A DNA stretch of 64,000 nucleotides, taken from positions 14,935,073 through 14,999,072 of the forward strand of contig CM067343.1 in NCBI GenBank assembly GCA_034190875.2, written 5' to 3'. The position numbers were made by a program, and so were the translations under genes. The notes beneath the pieces were generated by a model that was given only the letters and a program-made list of their open reading frames with translations, did no database searches and was not told where the DNA came from. Shown here one piece after another: positions 9,063-18,760 of this stretch. Position 1 is the stretch's first letter; every line of letters begins with the position of its first letter. The stretch comes from Urechis unicinctus (taxonomy: Eukaryota > Annelida > Polychaeta > Xenopneusta > Urechidae).

Positions 9063-9713
9063 ATGCACAGCTTAACATTAAAGGTGGCAGGTTCGTCAGC
9101 GCAGTCTACTAAGTTTACATTTCCAGATGGTCCCTGTTCGGCAATTGTTTGTGGGCAGACAGGATGTGGGAAAACCGCATTCATCCTCGACCTACTTGAA
9201 GGGCCCTTCTTTAGTGCCTTCGAGCATATTGTAATCCTCTGCCCTACCACACGTTTCAACGAGGCCTATCGGACGCGGTCATGGGTGTGGGATGATTCAG
9301 AGGTGTACGTGGTTGATCCAGGGGAGCGGCTCCATGACCACCTGAGGGCTTTCTACCATTGTTTTAAGGGCGAGCCAACCCTGTACATTATTGATGACTG
9401 TTCGGCAACAAAGGCCCTAACCAAGAAGAAAGACATGTTTTCCGAACTGGCCTTTAGCGGTCGCCATGCGCAACAAAGTGTCTGGGTCCTCACCCAAAAG
9501 TACAACTCTGTGCTGACGGACTTACGTGAGCAGACTCGCTGGATGGTGCTCTTTCACACCAAGGACCGTGACTCGTTTGAAGACGCCTTACGTGAAAATG
9601 ATGTAATTCCAACAAAGGAGGAACGTGCCACAGTACGCCAACTACTAGCAAAGACCAAGCACGCAAAACTGCTGCTGAAGACTGATCAGCCTACTGCATA
9701 TGCCGTCGATTGA
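9063..9713 (+). CDS. FtsK/HerA-type genome-packaging ATPase (Polinton)
   Basis: A 216-residue P-loop ATPase. Walker A is GQTGCGKT (31-38) and Walker B is TLYIIDD (106-112). The following FSGRHAQQSVWVLTQ (131-145) matches the arginine/glutamine region of A32-like packaging ATPases, which pump DNA into capsids. It lies after the major capsid gene and overlaps the next gene by 14 bp (9700-9713), indicating a compact rightward block. The family call is strong from the motifs. The annotated start is the first in-frame ATG and may not be the ancestral one. Confidence 0.85.
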   Translation: MHSLTLKVAGSSAQSTKFTFPDGPCSAIVCGQTGCGKTAFILDLLEGPFFSAFEHIVILCPTTRFNEAYRTRSWVWDDSEVYVVDPGERLHDHLRAFYHCFKGEPTLYIIDDCSATKALTKKKDMFSELAFSGRHAQQSVWVLTQKYNSVLTDLREQTRWMVLFHTKDRDSFEDALRENDVIPTKEERATVRQLLAKTKHAKLLLKTDQPTAYAVD

Positions 9714-10344
9714 AGTGATATTGGCCTTGATAGCAGCCGCTGCCTCAGTAATCAATTTAGGTTTCTTCATCTGGGTAGCGGTGCAGTATTTTGAAGCTCG
9801 AAGGCGTATACGTATATTCATGGATCCTGATACCATTATTGATAAACTCCTTCAACAGGACTCGACTGGCTTAGTGGAGACAAAGTCTGGGGGAGCTGAA
9901 CCTAGTTGCACCCCTAGTGTAAATATGTCTTCTAAGAGAGATAGGCTTGCTGCCGTCATAGCCAGAGGTCAGGGCCGTCAGTACCTTGGTTTGAAGGGCC
10001 TTACAATTGACCAGGTTGAATCAATGTCTGATGAAGAGATCATAAAGCTGTATGTGAGATACGAGGCTCGGCTAGGTGCCAGCATGACACGTACTCTAGG
10101 TCAGACACTGCTACAGCTGTACTCAGGTATTGCTTGTATGTTTCTACCAATCCCACCAGAACACCAGCCAAGGCTAATTACAGACCTCGAGACGGACCCG
10201 TTTGTTGGACACGCGCTAAGCACTGCCACTTGTGAGCTATATCATCGCTATGGTATGTTTTTAGCTCCCTTAACTGCGGCTTTAACAACAGTTAAGCACT
10301 GTCAATTTGGAAAAACAAGCACCGAAACAACAGGGGCTGGTTGA
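9700..10344 (+). CDS. Membrane-anchored protein of unknown function (Polinton)
   Basis: A 214-residue protein with an N-terminal signal-anchor (ILALIAAAASVINLGFFIWV, about 6-25), a basic turn (EARRRIRIF), then a soluble helical region with SDEEIIKLYVRYEARLG (about 110-126) and a C-terminal domain with FLPIPPEHQPRLITDLETDP. The start overlaps the ATPase end. Proteins with this layout recur between the ATPase and integrase in invertebrate relatives. I cannot assign a function; a virion membrane or capsid-accessory role is only inference. Confidence 0.5.
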   Translation: MPSIEVILALIAAAASVINLGFFIWVAVQYFEARRRIRIFMDPDTIIDKLLQQDSTGLVETKSGGAEPSCTPSVNMSSKRDRLAAVIARGQGRQYLGLKGLTIDQVESMSDEEIIKLYVRYEARLGASMTRTLGQTLLQLYSGIACMFLPIPPEHQPRLITDLETDPFVGHALSTATCELYHRYGMFLAPLTAALTTVKHCQFGKTSTETTGAG

Positions 10345-10488
10345 GAGGAAGACACCACTTCCTTGCTATAGTATGTGTTTAACTCTGATATAGCATGTGC
10401 TTAACTCCGCTATGGCATGTGCTTAACTCCGCTATAACAGGTGCTTACTAAGAGCTGTCAATTGGACAAATAAATTTAGTAAGTAAAC
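10345..10488. repeat. 22-bp tandem repeat in an intergenic spacer (Polinton)
   Basis: Three full and one partial copy of a 22-bp unit lie at 10367-10447; the consensus is tatagcatgtgcttaactccgc. This is the longest plus-strand gap between genes in this block. The repeated ttaactccgctata could serve as a regulatory array for the genes starting at 10489, but nothing beyond position supports that. Confidence 0.75.
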
Positions 10489-10866
10489 ATGGAAGAAACG
10501 AACACGAATCAAGGGGAGAAAACACCGGTGGAGATAATGTCGGTGACAAAAAACGCTAAAAGGGTTGCGGCAGGACGAAAGTGTGCTGCAGCTCGAAAAG
10601 CCAATCAAAATAAGCTTCTGAGAGAGCTTCGAGAGGCTAAGGCAGCGCTTACAGATGGTAGAGATGAAGCTGTCGAGCCAATATCAATGAGCAAACCTAT
10701 GGAAAGGTGGACGTGGTCAACATGGGCTGTGCCTTTGGTTGTCGGCGGTGTTGGCGTGTTGGCATTGTATTGCTACAGGCACCAGATGGTAGCCTCACAC
10801 CCTAAACAGGTTGTGGTACAAAAGCCTCCAGACGCTCATTTAAAGGATCTGTTTTATATGGAATAA
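10489..10866 (+). CDS. Basic, single-pass membrane protein (Polinton)
   Basis: A 125-residue protein with a strongly basic, Ala/Lys-rich N-terminal half (KNAKRVAAGRKCAAARKANQ, about 22-41), an acidic middle and one membrane segment near 80-97 (WAVPLVVGGVGVLALYCY). The basic half could bind DNA, as core proteins of related viruses do; this is inference from composition. The stop is followed one base later by the next ATG (10868), so the two genes form a tight block. Confidence 0.5.
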   Translation: MEETNTNQGEKTPVEIMSVTKNAKRVAAGRKCAAARKANQNKLLRELREAKAALTDGRDEAVEPISMSKPMERWTWSTWAVPLVVGGVGVLALYCYRHQMVASHPKQVVVQKPPDAHLKDLFYME

Positions 10867-10867
10867 G

Positions 10868-11107
10868 ATGACAACACCAATTACTGATGGAAAAATGCTC
10901 GTCAACGCTCTGTACCACGGTGTAGTTGTTTCCGGTATTTCAATAGGCTATGCCAAGCTTGCTAAGATGGCTCTGGGTGGTGGGGTGCCACGTCTTGATT
11001 TCACCCCACGGGACCTGGCTATGGCTGTTGCCGATGAATCACTAGCTATGGCCACAAAGGATATGCTAATTAAACAAGGAATCTTACCAGTTGATATACT
11101 GAAGTAA
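10868..11107 (+). CDS. Small conserved protein of unknown function (Polinton)
   Basis: A 79-residue protein with a Gly/Ala-rich hydrophobic centre (LYHGVVVSGISIGYAKLAKM) and the C-terminal phrase MLIKQGILPVDILK. Similar small proteins occur at this place in animal adintovirus-like elements. Its stop overlaps the next start as TAATG (11105-11109), a compact coupling. Confidence 0.5.
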   Translation: MTTPITDGKMLVNALYHGVVVSGISIGYAKLAKMALGGGVPRLDFTPRDLAMAVADESLAMATKDMLIKQGILPVDILK

Positions 11108-11529
11108 TGGCCACACTCGCGCTACTTGTTGGGGGTGCTCTTGTTAACGCCCTTGCATTCTCTGGGAGCAACTTTTTATTCTCTAAATTACGAGGCAGCC
11201 AAGTGGACGCGGAACGTAAACGCCATGATATGGCAATCGAGCAGCTTCAATCCGCTCATGCAGCATGGGCCAAGAAGAGAACTGAGGGCTTAGACTTTAT
11301 CAATGAGCAACTGCGCCGCCAGGGCCACGCCGAGCATACTTTTAAGGATGCGGACGAGGCTATGCGTGAGTACGCCTTAATTACGAATAAAACCGTCGAC
11401 CCGCTGGGCTCTGAGCCGCAGCTTTCAGACTTCTACGAGCCATCAGATGAACAGAGGGGGCGTGAGGTGGCGTTCATTATACTGGGTATGGCTGCGACTG
11501 GGCTGGTTGCATACAGGCTTGCTAAGTAG
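11107..11529 (+). CDS. Helical protein with hydrophobic ends (Polinton)
   Basis: A 140-residue protein: a hydrophobic N-terminus (LALLVGGALVNALAFSG), a long charged helix (VDAERKRHDMAIEQLQSAHA) followed by RTEGLDFINEQLRRQ, a motif DADEAMREYALIT, and a C-terminal membrane segment (VAFIILGMAATGLVAYRL). The layout and DxDEAMxEY pattern fit small conserved proteins found upstream of the integrase in adintovirus-like elements. Function unknown. Confidence 0.5.
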   Translation: MATLALLVGGALVNALAFSGSNFLFSKLRGSQVDAERKRHDMAIEQLQSAHAAWAKKRTEGLDFINEQLRRQGHAEHTFKDADEAMREYALITNKTVDPLGSEPQLSDFYEPSDEQRGREVAFIILGMAATGLVAYRLAK

Positions 11530-11559
11530 GTCATTTGGAGACTCGAACGTTTACTTTAT

Positions 11560-12556
11560 ATGGATCGTCGCATGCAAGAGATCTACTATAGTCCTAAGGG
11601 ATACTGGAAAGGCATTACTGCTATCAAGAAGCTTGCGACAGAAGCGAGGGTTTCTGAGGAAGTTGCCAGGGGGTGGCTAACAAAGCAAGCTATATGGCAA
11701 ATCTACCTGCCAGTGCCAAAACACATTCCCAGGCCACAGTTTGATGTCCCTGTCCCTAATGAGGTTCACCAAGCCGATCTCTTATTTCTTCCTCATGACG
11801 TTGTGAAGCGCCGGACTTACAAATATGCCCTAACATTGGTTGATGTGGCCTCGCGCTACAAAGCGGCTGAGCCATTGACTACAAAAGAGGCTAAGGAGGT
11901 CGCAGGTGCACTTGAGAGGATATACAAACGAGGACCGCTGCATTGGCCTAAACTACTTCAGGTGGACCCCGGACGGGAGTTTATGGGTGCAGCGAATCAG
12001 CTGTTAGTAAAACATAGAGTATCAGTCAGGCGTGGCCGTGTGAATATCCATCGAGACCAGGGTATAGTGCAACGCTTCAACCGAACCCTTGCTGAACGAC
12101 TCTTTGGTCACCAGTATGCCGTAGAGTTAAGGGATACTGGAAAACAATCGACTGAGTGGGTTTCTCGACTGCAGGCTGTAGTCTCTGCGATAAATAATGA
12201 GGTGACCCGCTTGACTGGGAAAAAACCTAAAGATGCTATAAAGGCAAAACGCGTTGCACAAAAGCCCTCTGCAGTCGTACCAGGGCGCCCTCTGGGGGTC
12301 AAAGAGCAAAAGCTTCCCTCTGATGTTGGCGTTCGCTACCTCTACCAGCCTGGTGAGGCAGAGCAAGACCACCGGCGGCGGGCCACTGACCCTGTGTGGT
12401 TGCAAAAATGTTTACCGGATTGGAAGCTCTGTCACTAAATCTGGTGAGCCTGTACTATACTATTTGCTGGATGGACCTCTCCGTGGCTTTGTAAAGGAGG
12501 AGTTGCTTGTGGTGCCGTCTGATACCCAGTTGCCGCCAGACGGTATTACCAATTAG
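11560..12556 (+). pseudogene. Retrovirus-like (RVE) integrase (Polinton), not whole
   Basis: The gene region encodes an integrase of the DDE/RVE superfamily, the enzyme that joins Polinton ends to a 6-bp staggered target. Recognisable parts are an N-terminal helix-turn-helix-like stretch with KKLATEARVSEEVARGWL, the core opening NEVHQADLLFLP, the strand YALTLVDVASRYKAAEPL, the second acidic site LLQVDPGREFMG, the late-core stretch IVQRFNRTLAERLFG, and a C-terminal small domain. It lies just upstream of the polymerase gene. The 6-bp duplication at the element's ends matches this enzyme's known product. The region carries about one break. Confidence 0.85.
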
Positions 12557-12584
12557 ACTAATAGATATATATATATATATAACA

Positions 12585-12749
12585 ATGGTAGTATTTGACA
12601 ATAAGTGCCCATGGATATTGCTCGGAAAGAAAGTCCCCTGTAACAGACCCTGTACGCAAGAGCAAGAGTTTTGTAACTTACACAGATGGTTTGTCGGCTA
12701 TGTGCGACGAAGCTTGGCACCTTGTCAGAGACGGGTGTTTACTGCATAG
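12585..12749 (+). CDS. Small Cys/His-rich protein (Polinton)
   Basis: A 54-codon frame beginning at an ATG after an AT-rich leader (tatatatatataacaatgg). The first part reads CPWILLGKKVPCNRPC, then CNLHRW: three to four cysteines and a histidine spaced as in a small zinc ribbon (C-x9-11-C-x3-C-x8-C-x2-H). Small zinc-binding proteins of this shape are common passengers in Polintons, with no known role. The size and spacing support a real gene, but it is too short to be sure. Confidence 0.45.
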   Translation: MVVFDNKCPWILLGKKVPCNRPCTQEQEFCNLHRWFVGYVRRSLAPCQRRVFTA

Positions 12750-12967
12750 GTCAAAGTCCGCTCGCTGTATTGTTGTTGCCTTTTGTGTATCAACGAATTC
12801 CCTTTTAGACTAATGGAACTGTATAGTAAACATGACTCATAATCAGCGAGCACGTGAAGCCCAAAATGATTGTTTCAATTCACGGTTTTAAGCCTCCTTA
12901 TCCACACTCTAAGGTTGCACTCAAAGCACTCCAAGTACGTAATTAATATGACCGTACATACAAGGAG

Positions 12968-15900
12968 ATGTTTGCTAGATTAAAGGCTGGGGTGGCACGC
13001 ATCCCTGTCCCCACTGCTGCCCCACGCAGACCAGTCCCTGCCCCACGCAGACCTGCTCCTGCCCCACGCATCCCCGCAACCCAGTCCCCAGTCCCCACAG
13101 CGCGTCTTGCCTTCAAGAAGACTAAGTGGGCTGTTAAAAACTATTTGCGTGGATGGGTGATGAACGTTCCTGAGTCTCACCCCCTTAGCTCGGACCTTAT
13201 GATGTTCTTTAAGGGCATGCGTCGGAAGATGCATAAAGTTTTGACTGGTGAGCTGGAAGAACTAGGTGGAATCAAGTGTCAGTTTGCCCTTAAGGTAAGA
13301 CTCTCCAAGCACTCAGATGATGACAGTACTGAGCATTTTGAGCCTGTATTGCGTAATAAGCAGCAGGTGGTTCTCTCCCTAGAAGATATTAACGATGAGC
13401 TGGACCAGTGCACCAGTGCAATGCTAATATCCAAGAGCGGTTGGAGAAGTGGACCAACCAAGGTTCTGGCTGGGAGTTTCAGGCGGTCACAACTCTGTGG
13501 ATTGATATTGCCAACTACCAGCCATTGAAAGGTGGCTCCTACCTGAAACTGCCGAGAAAGCTGGCGGTAAAGAAGGCAATTAGAAACGTAAAAACCATCG
13601 AAATATAACATTAAGCCGCTCTTAAGACTCTTAGAAGGAAAAGGTGTGGACTATCCAACACCTATCTCGCAGATTGAGAAGATAGAAAAACATGCTAAAG
13701 TAGGCGGCTTGAATGTCTTTGGCTGGGATGGAAAGGCCACCATCGTTCACCGTATCAGCAGACAGCCTGGTCCATGTATAAACCTCATGCTGATTGAGGA
13801 GGAGGGTAGGTTTCATTACACGCAGATCGAAGACCTGAACCGCCTGCTGTATGACCAGAGTAAGTACGAGCACCGCATGTTCTTCTGCGAGCGGTGCTTG
13901 CATGGATACACCACTGAGAAACTGCTCCTGGCCCACAAACCTGAGTGCATGGGTATCGGGCAGACTGCTGTGCGAGTTGACATGCCTGAGGAAGGGAAGA
14001 ACATATTATCCTTCCAGAACTGACAGAAACAGCTTGCTGCCCCCTATCTTATCTATGCCGACTTTGAGGCGCTCACAGTAAAGCTTCCGGGACCTGCACC
14101 TAATCCTGGTAAGAGCAACACGCAGAGAACGCAGGAGCATGAGCCATGTGGTTACGGCTATGTGGTTGTCCGATGTGATGGGCAGACAGAACCCCCTGTG
14201 GTTTATAGAAGAAGCGATGTTGTGGAGAAGTTCTTACAGGCTCTGCAGCAGGAGGAGCAAAAGATCAAAGCAGTTCTGTCCAAGCCTTTCCCTATGCGGA
14301 TGACTCGGGAGGATAGAAGGGCACATAAGGCTGCATCTCACTGTCATGTATGCAAGAAAAAACTGGGCTGTGACTCTGTTCGCGATCACTGCCATATAAC
14401 AGGCTTGTACAGAGGGCCAGCCCATAACGTGTGTAACCTGAAACTTCGGCTGAGTCCCAAGACAACACCCATCCCTGTGGTGTTCCATAACCTGCGGTGC
14501 TACGACTCCCATCTCTTGATGCAGGGTATAAGCAAAGTGGAGGGCAATATCAACTGCATCCCAAATAACATGGAGAAGTATATCTCCCTGTCGGTCGGAC
14601 AGTTGCGCTTCATTGACAGTGCACAGTTCCTCCTAGCCTCTCTTGACAAGCTTGTGTCTGCTAACAACCCAGATGCCTTTGCTGTGACGGCGGAATACGA
14701 GCCAGACCAGATGAAGCGGCGCTTGCTGCTGCGTAAGGGAGTGTATCCTTATGAGTTCATGGATGGCTGGGATAAGTTTGATGCTCTACTGCCGCGGATC
14801 CATGATTTCTACAGCAAGCTCTCTGAACAGGGTATATCTGCTGCAGACTATGAACACGCCCAGAAAGTCTGGAACGCGTTCGGTTGTAAAAACATGGGGG
14901 ACTACCATGACCTTTACTTACGCACGGATGTACTGCTCCTGGCCGATGTGTTTGAAACATTCCGCAAAACCTGTCTTAAGCAATACGGGTCGGATCCGGC
15001 CCACTACTATACCAGCCCCGGTTTGTCGTGGGATGCGCTTCTTAAGAGCACAGGGGTGAAACTCGAGCTTCTCACCGATTATGACAAGCACCTGTTTATT
15101 GAGAAGGGGCTGCGCGGTGGGATAAGCATGGTATCACATCGCCACGCTAAAGCGAACAACCCATACGCGGAGGGCTTTGAGCAGGATAAGCAAGCGAGCT
15201 ATATCCAGTACCTCGATGCCAACAACCTGTATGGGTGGGCGATGAGCCAAGCCCTACCTACTTCGGGTATTGAGTGGGTGGAAAGGCCTGAGAACCTAGA
15301 GATCCAGGATCATCCCGATGATGCTGAAACGGGGTATATACTTGAGGTTGACTTGGAGTATCCTGCTGCGCTTCATGACAAACACAGCGATTACCCCCTA
15401 GCGCCGGAGCGGCTTCTTGTGCAAAATGAGTGGTTGTCAGACTACCAGAAAGATCTCCTAGGTGCATTGGGGAGCACCGGAAATGGAGTTGAAAAGCTGG
15501 TGCCCAACCTGCGGAACAAGGAGAAGTATGTGGTACACTACAGGAACCTCAAGCTATATCTGTCTTTGGGGTTGAGACTCACCAAGATTCATTGTGCGCT
15601 TGTCTTTGACCAGAGTCCATGGATGGAGCCTTACATAAGGATGAATACAGATCTGCGCAAGGCCGCCAACAGCGACTTTGAGAAGGATCTCTATAAACTT
15701 ATGAATAACTCCTTCTTTGGTAAAACGATGGAGAATCTCCAGAGGCGAGTCGATGTTAAGATTGTGCGCTCATCGGAAAAAGAAAAAATACGTGGGCTTG
15801 TTGCCAGCCCCGCCTATGCTCGACAAAAAGTGTTTGACGATGATTTAGCTGCCCTGCATATGCACAAGACTCGCTTAGTGCTGAACCGCCCGGTCTACAT

Positions 15901-16474
15901 TGGCATGTGCATTCTGGACCTCTCCAAGCACTTGATGTATGACTTTTACTACAATACCATGAAGGCTAGATATGACAGTAATATTAACCTGCTTTACACA
16001 GACACAGACTCGCTGCTGCTTGAGATCCGTACCACTGACGTCTATGCTGATATGAGGGAGGATGGGCATCTCTTTGACACTAGTAACTTTGACCCTTCTC
16101 ATGCCCTACACAGTGACAAAAACAAAATGGTTCTGGGTAAGATGAAGGATGAGTGCGCTGGCGTGCCCATCAAGGAGTACGTTGGTTTGCGCCCTAAGAT
16201 GTACTCTATCCTGATGTCTGATGAGGGCGAGATAAAAAGAGCTAAGGGTGTGAAGAAGGTGGTGGTGAAGAAGCATCTACGACACGCTCAGTACGTGGAG
16301 TCACTGTTCGACCAGAAGCAGTTTCGCCACGGAATGAACATGCTCAGGAGTGACTGCCATAAAATATATGGGCTCCACGTTAACAAGGTGTCTCTCTCCC
16401 CCTTTGACTCAACGCGGTGGATAGCTCCAGGTGGTGTAGACACTCTGGCCTATGGGCACGTGTCGATATGTTGA
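12968..16474 (+). pseudogene. Protein-primed DNA polymerase B (Polinton), not whole
   Basis: The hallmark replication gene. An N-terminal Pro/Ala/Arg-rich leader is followed by the conserved polinton PolB N-domain (FALKVRLSKHSDDDS, then SLEDINDELDQCTS). Near 14340-14450 lies a Cys/His module of endonuclease VII/HNH type (CHVCKKKLG, then DHCHITGLYRGPAHNVCN), and an exonuclease-like VFHNLRCYDSHLL follows. The polymerase core shows LDANNLYGWAMSQALP (about 15216-15263), KLMNNSFFGKTMEN (motif B, about 15697-15738) and YTDTDSLLLEI (motif C, about 15992-16024, with the two catalytic aspartates). Polymerases of this class start DNA synthesis from a terminal protein, consistent with the inverted repeats. 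The region carries about two or three breaks. Confidence 0.9.
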
Positions 16475-16497
16475 ACATATGATAGCTGAGGTATAGA

Positions 16498-16770
16498 ATG
16501 AGCACCGATGAACATATTGGGGTGGCCGAGCTGCAAGCAGATGTGGAACATATATGGGAGGAGAAGGTGGACCTTGAGAATGATGTGAGGGATTTGGAAT
16601 CAAAGTATGAGGACCTTTTGGAGCACGTGAGTCGTTTAGAAGAGCTTATTCCTCAGGGTCCTGGTGTAGAGGAGAAGGTGAGGGAATTGGAATCGAAGTA
16701 TGAGGACCTTTTGGAGCGCGTGAGTCGTTTAGAAGAGCTTATTCCTAAGAGTCCTGTTGTAGATGGTTGA
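16498..16770 (+). CDS. Small coiled-coil protein with 31-residue repeat (Polinton)
   Basis: A 90-residue acidic coiled coil. The segment ESKYEDLLEHVSRLEELIPQ recurs 31 residues later, almost unchanged, as ESKYEDLLERVSRLEELIPK; in DNA this is a 93-bp tandem duplication (16597 and 16690). It lies between the polymerase and the right inverted repeat, downstream on the same strand. Function unknown; oligomerisation is likely from the heptads. It may be a recent acquisition specific to this element. Confidence 0.5.
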   Translation: MSTDEHIGVAELQADVEHIWEEKVDLENDVRDLESKYEDLLEHVSRLEELIPQGPGVEEKVRELESKYEDLLERVSRLEELIPKSPVVDG

Positions 16771-16790
16771 CATTGCTGACGCCCTCTTTA

Positions 16791-17063
16791 GTGGGCCTAT
16801 ACCATAGGGGCTGGAAGGGCTGGGACCATATGGTGGGGGGGAGGTGCGAGCGGTTCGCTGGCTCATGTGAGTCACCCTGTGTGTTTTCTGGGTTGCACCA
16901 TATGAGATAGGTGTGTCATAATCATATGAGACAGGTGTGCCAGTACCGCTCGCACATGTGAGTCAGCCTGTGTGTGTGTGTTTTCTGGGTTGCACCATAT
17001 GAGATAGGTGTGTCATAATCATATGAGACTGGTGTGCCAGAACCGCTACTCCCTATACTACTA
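16791..17063 (-). repeat. Polinton right terminal inverted repeat
   Basis: Reverse complement of 2001-2270 with about four mismatches, including the internal 97-bp duplication. The outermost bases read CCCTATACTACTA against TAGTATAGGG on the left, so the right tip has one extra triplet. Confidence 0.95.
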
Positions 17064-17069
17064 CCTAAG
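17064..17069. repeat. Target site duplication, right copy (CCTAAG)
   Basis: Second copy of the six bases at 1995-2000. The sequence beyond, caaatagtacgttgtgcc, continues the host repeat exactly where the empty 39.9 kb copy reads caaagagtacgtggttcc. Confidence 0.8.
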
Positions 17070-18390
17070 CAAATAGTACGTTGTGCCGTCGAACATATGA
17101 ACTTTATGTATGCCCTAATAACATGAAATTAACTATGAGGGGCACATGTTGAAGCTGAAAAACCTAAACTCCTCGACACAACTTGTTGGATGGACGTTAA
17201 TTGATACTGTCATCCTTCACAATAAATGCCGGGATGCGTCTCCTAAGCTAGGCCATCTCGTACGCATTTGGGTGGATTGAAGTCCAACGGACAGCGTTCA
17301 CGTCGAAGGTCTTATGCCACGAAATACAGACTGAATCATCCGATAAGCCCAGCAGAGCGTTATAATGTCACTGTATTTAACAGATGAAGCAGCGCCGTAA
17401 GTAATAGCGCTGTTATGGGTAACATCGAGATGTCGGCTCTTGTATAAACTAAGCTAGGGTGATTGCCCATCTGCACCAGACACACGAGGTGATAGTCTGC
17501 CTAGATTGCACCATACATGTTCACGGTTAAATGTTTCAAGGTGATTACGTTGTCTGCATTTATAAAATGCATCATTGTTCTATTTCTGACAAGACGGCAA
17601 CACCACGCAACAACTGATCGATTGCCTGAAGTATGTTGGTTAATGGGAGGAGGTTTGGGGTGGGGGGTTACCCTGCCTATAACAGCATATGAATTGAGCT
17701 AGGTATTTTTTGTTAGTTTGTCCAACATCGACAGCCAATAATGTAAATGGAATGTTTTATTGTTATATAAAAGTATGCACCATATATGGAGAAGATATAT
17801 CTATGGCGCCGAACGCTTGGTGGGAACCCTACTCGCATATAGAATAAGTTATGTGTCTGGCTACAACCCGTTTTCCCCCCACAAGGGATCGAATACATGA
17901 CTCACTCTTCAGACGGCTAAACAATGACACATAAGCGACCATAAAGACCCCCGCAAAGAGCTATGTTAGCTGTGTTTGACAAAAAAACGTGACAAATATG
18001 AAATATAAATAAGGTAACAGTGTAGTGGCAGTCGACAAAATCGAAAAGTTGTCTTGGGACAAATAACACCCGCTTATGCTGACAGATGTTTTTGGGTGCG
18101 TCTACTGTATGTTTTGTGGCTCGGCGTCATTCACTCTCGAGGCATGGCGTATTGGCGGTGGAACAGCTTGAACGTGGAGTAAAGGTCGGCGAAACGAGGC
18201 ATACTGTGTCCAGTGAATGTAAACAGGCTCTGGCAGCTACATCCACGGTGAACCGTGAAGGACGTAATAATTGTATATAGCTCTGTGCACAGTAAGGCTA
18301 ATCGAAAAACAAACGGGTTATGTCCGTGATCGAGCTATTGTCGTAATGTGGTAGGAGGAGCTTTGTCCGCAGTGAAACCGTGTACGTTAA
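17070..18390. repeat. Right host flank: continuation of the interrupted repeat
   Basis: No gene seen. Bases 17070-17960 follow 39899-40700 in order, for example atgaaattaact, ggatggacgttaattgatactgt and the G-rich stretch before cagcatatg. From about 18055 to 18200 the sequence resembles 22139-22220 instead, showing a junction between repeat segments. A G-rich stretch at 17643-17670 has a counterpart at 40390-40440. Confidence 0.65.
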
Positions 18391-18760
18391 TTGATATTGT
18401 GCAGCCCTGTACATGATATGCTGTGTTGAAGCCCTGTGCATGAAATGTTTTGGTAAAGTACTTTACATTATACGTTATGATGAGGCTATTCCTTGATATG
18501 GTATGTAGCGGCTATGTCACTGAAAAAGTATGGTTGGTTTATTTCAACGATGTGGTATTTTGGGTCTATGTCAATGATTTCTTATGTTAAGTCTTTGACT
18601 ATGATATGGTCCTGTGAGGCCATGTCAGTAATATGGTATTGTTAGGCTATGTAAATGATATGGTTTGGTGAGGCTAACTCCATGATATGGTATGTGTGGC
18701 TATGTCAATGATATTGTAAGATGAGTCTATGCCAATGATATGGCATGGTGAATGAATGCA
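18390..18760. repeat. Degenerate 27-bp minisatellite, array 1
   Basis: Repeats of about 27 bp built on gatatggtatgnngaggctatgtcaat, diverged from copy to copy. The same family recurs near 22.2-23.1, 29.75-30.6, 50.6-51.0 (inverted) and 56.9-57.6 kb. This array is the most diverged in sequence from the gatgaagccctgtacgtgat form. Confidence 0.7.

Larger units (their letters stand above)
2001..17063. mobile_element. Polinton/Maverick (adintovirus-like) element, fossil, nearly complete
   Basis: An element of about 15.06 kb with near-identical terminal inverted repeats of 270/273 bp, a 6-bp target duplication and the hallmark Polinton genes: protein-primed DNA polymerase B, retrovirus-like integrase, FtsK/HerA-type packaging ATPase and a double jelly-roll-type major capsid protein. 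Small membrane and basic proteins between the ATPase and the integrase, a fibre-like protein and a YqaJ-type nuclease fit the adintovirus-like branch. No adenain-type protease was recognised. Base composition is visibly less AT-rich than the flanks. The inverted repeats differ at about four positions, so the insertion is young compared with the surrounding duplications. Most genes are open, but several are not whole, with roughly half a dozen breaks in all. I regard it as a dead or dying copy. Confidence 0.95.

Noticed and set aside
12968-13100. Pro/Ala/Arg-rich stretch as a separate basic core protein
   Set aside because: It runs directly into the recognised N-domain of the polymerase and is better taken as that gene's leader.
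1999-17062. Element ends placed at AG...CT as in many Polintons
   Set aside because: This gives only a 5-bp ACCTA duplication. The CCTAAG reading gives the expected 6 bp and agrees with the empty site. The ambiguity is noted in the entries.
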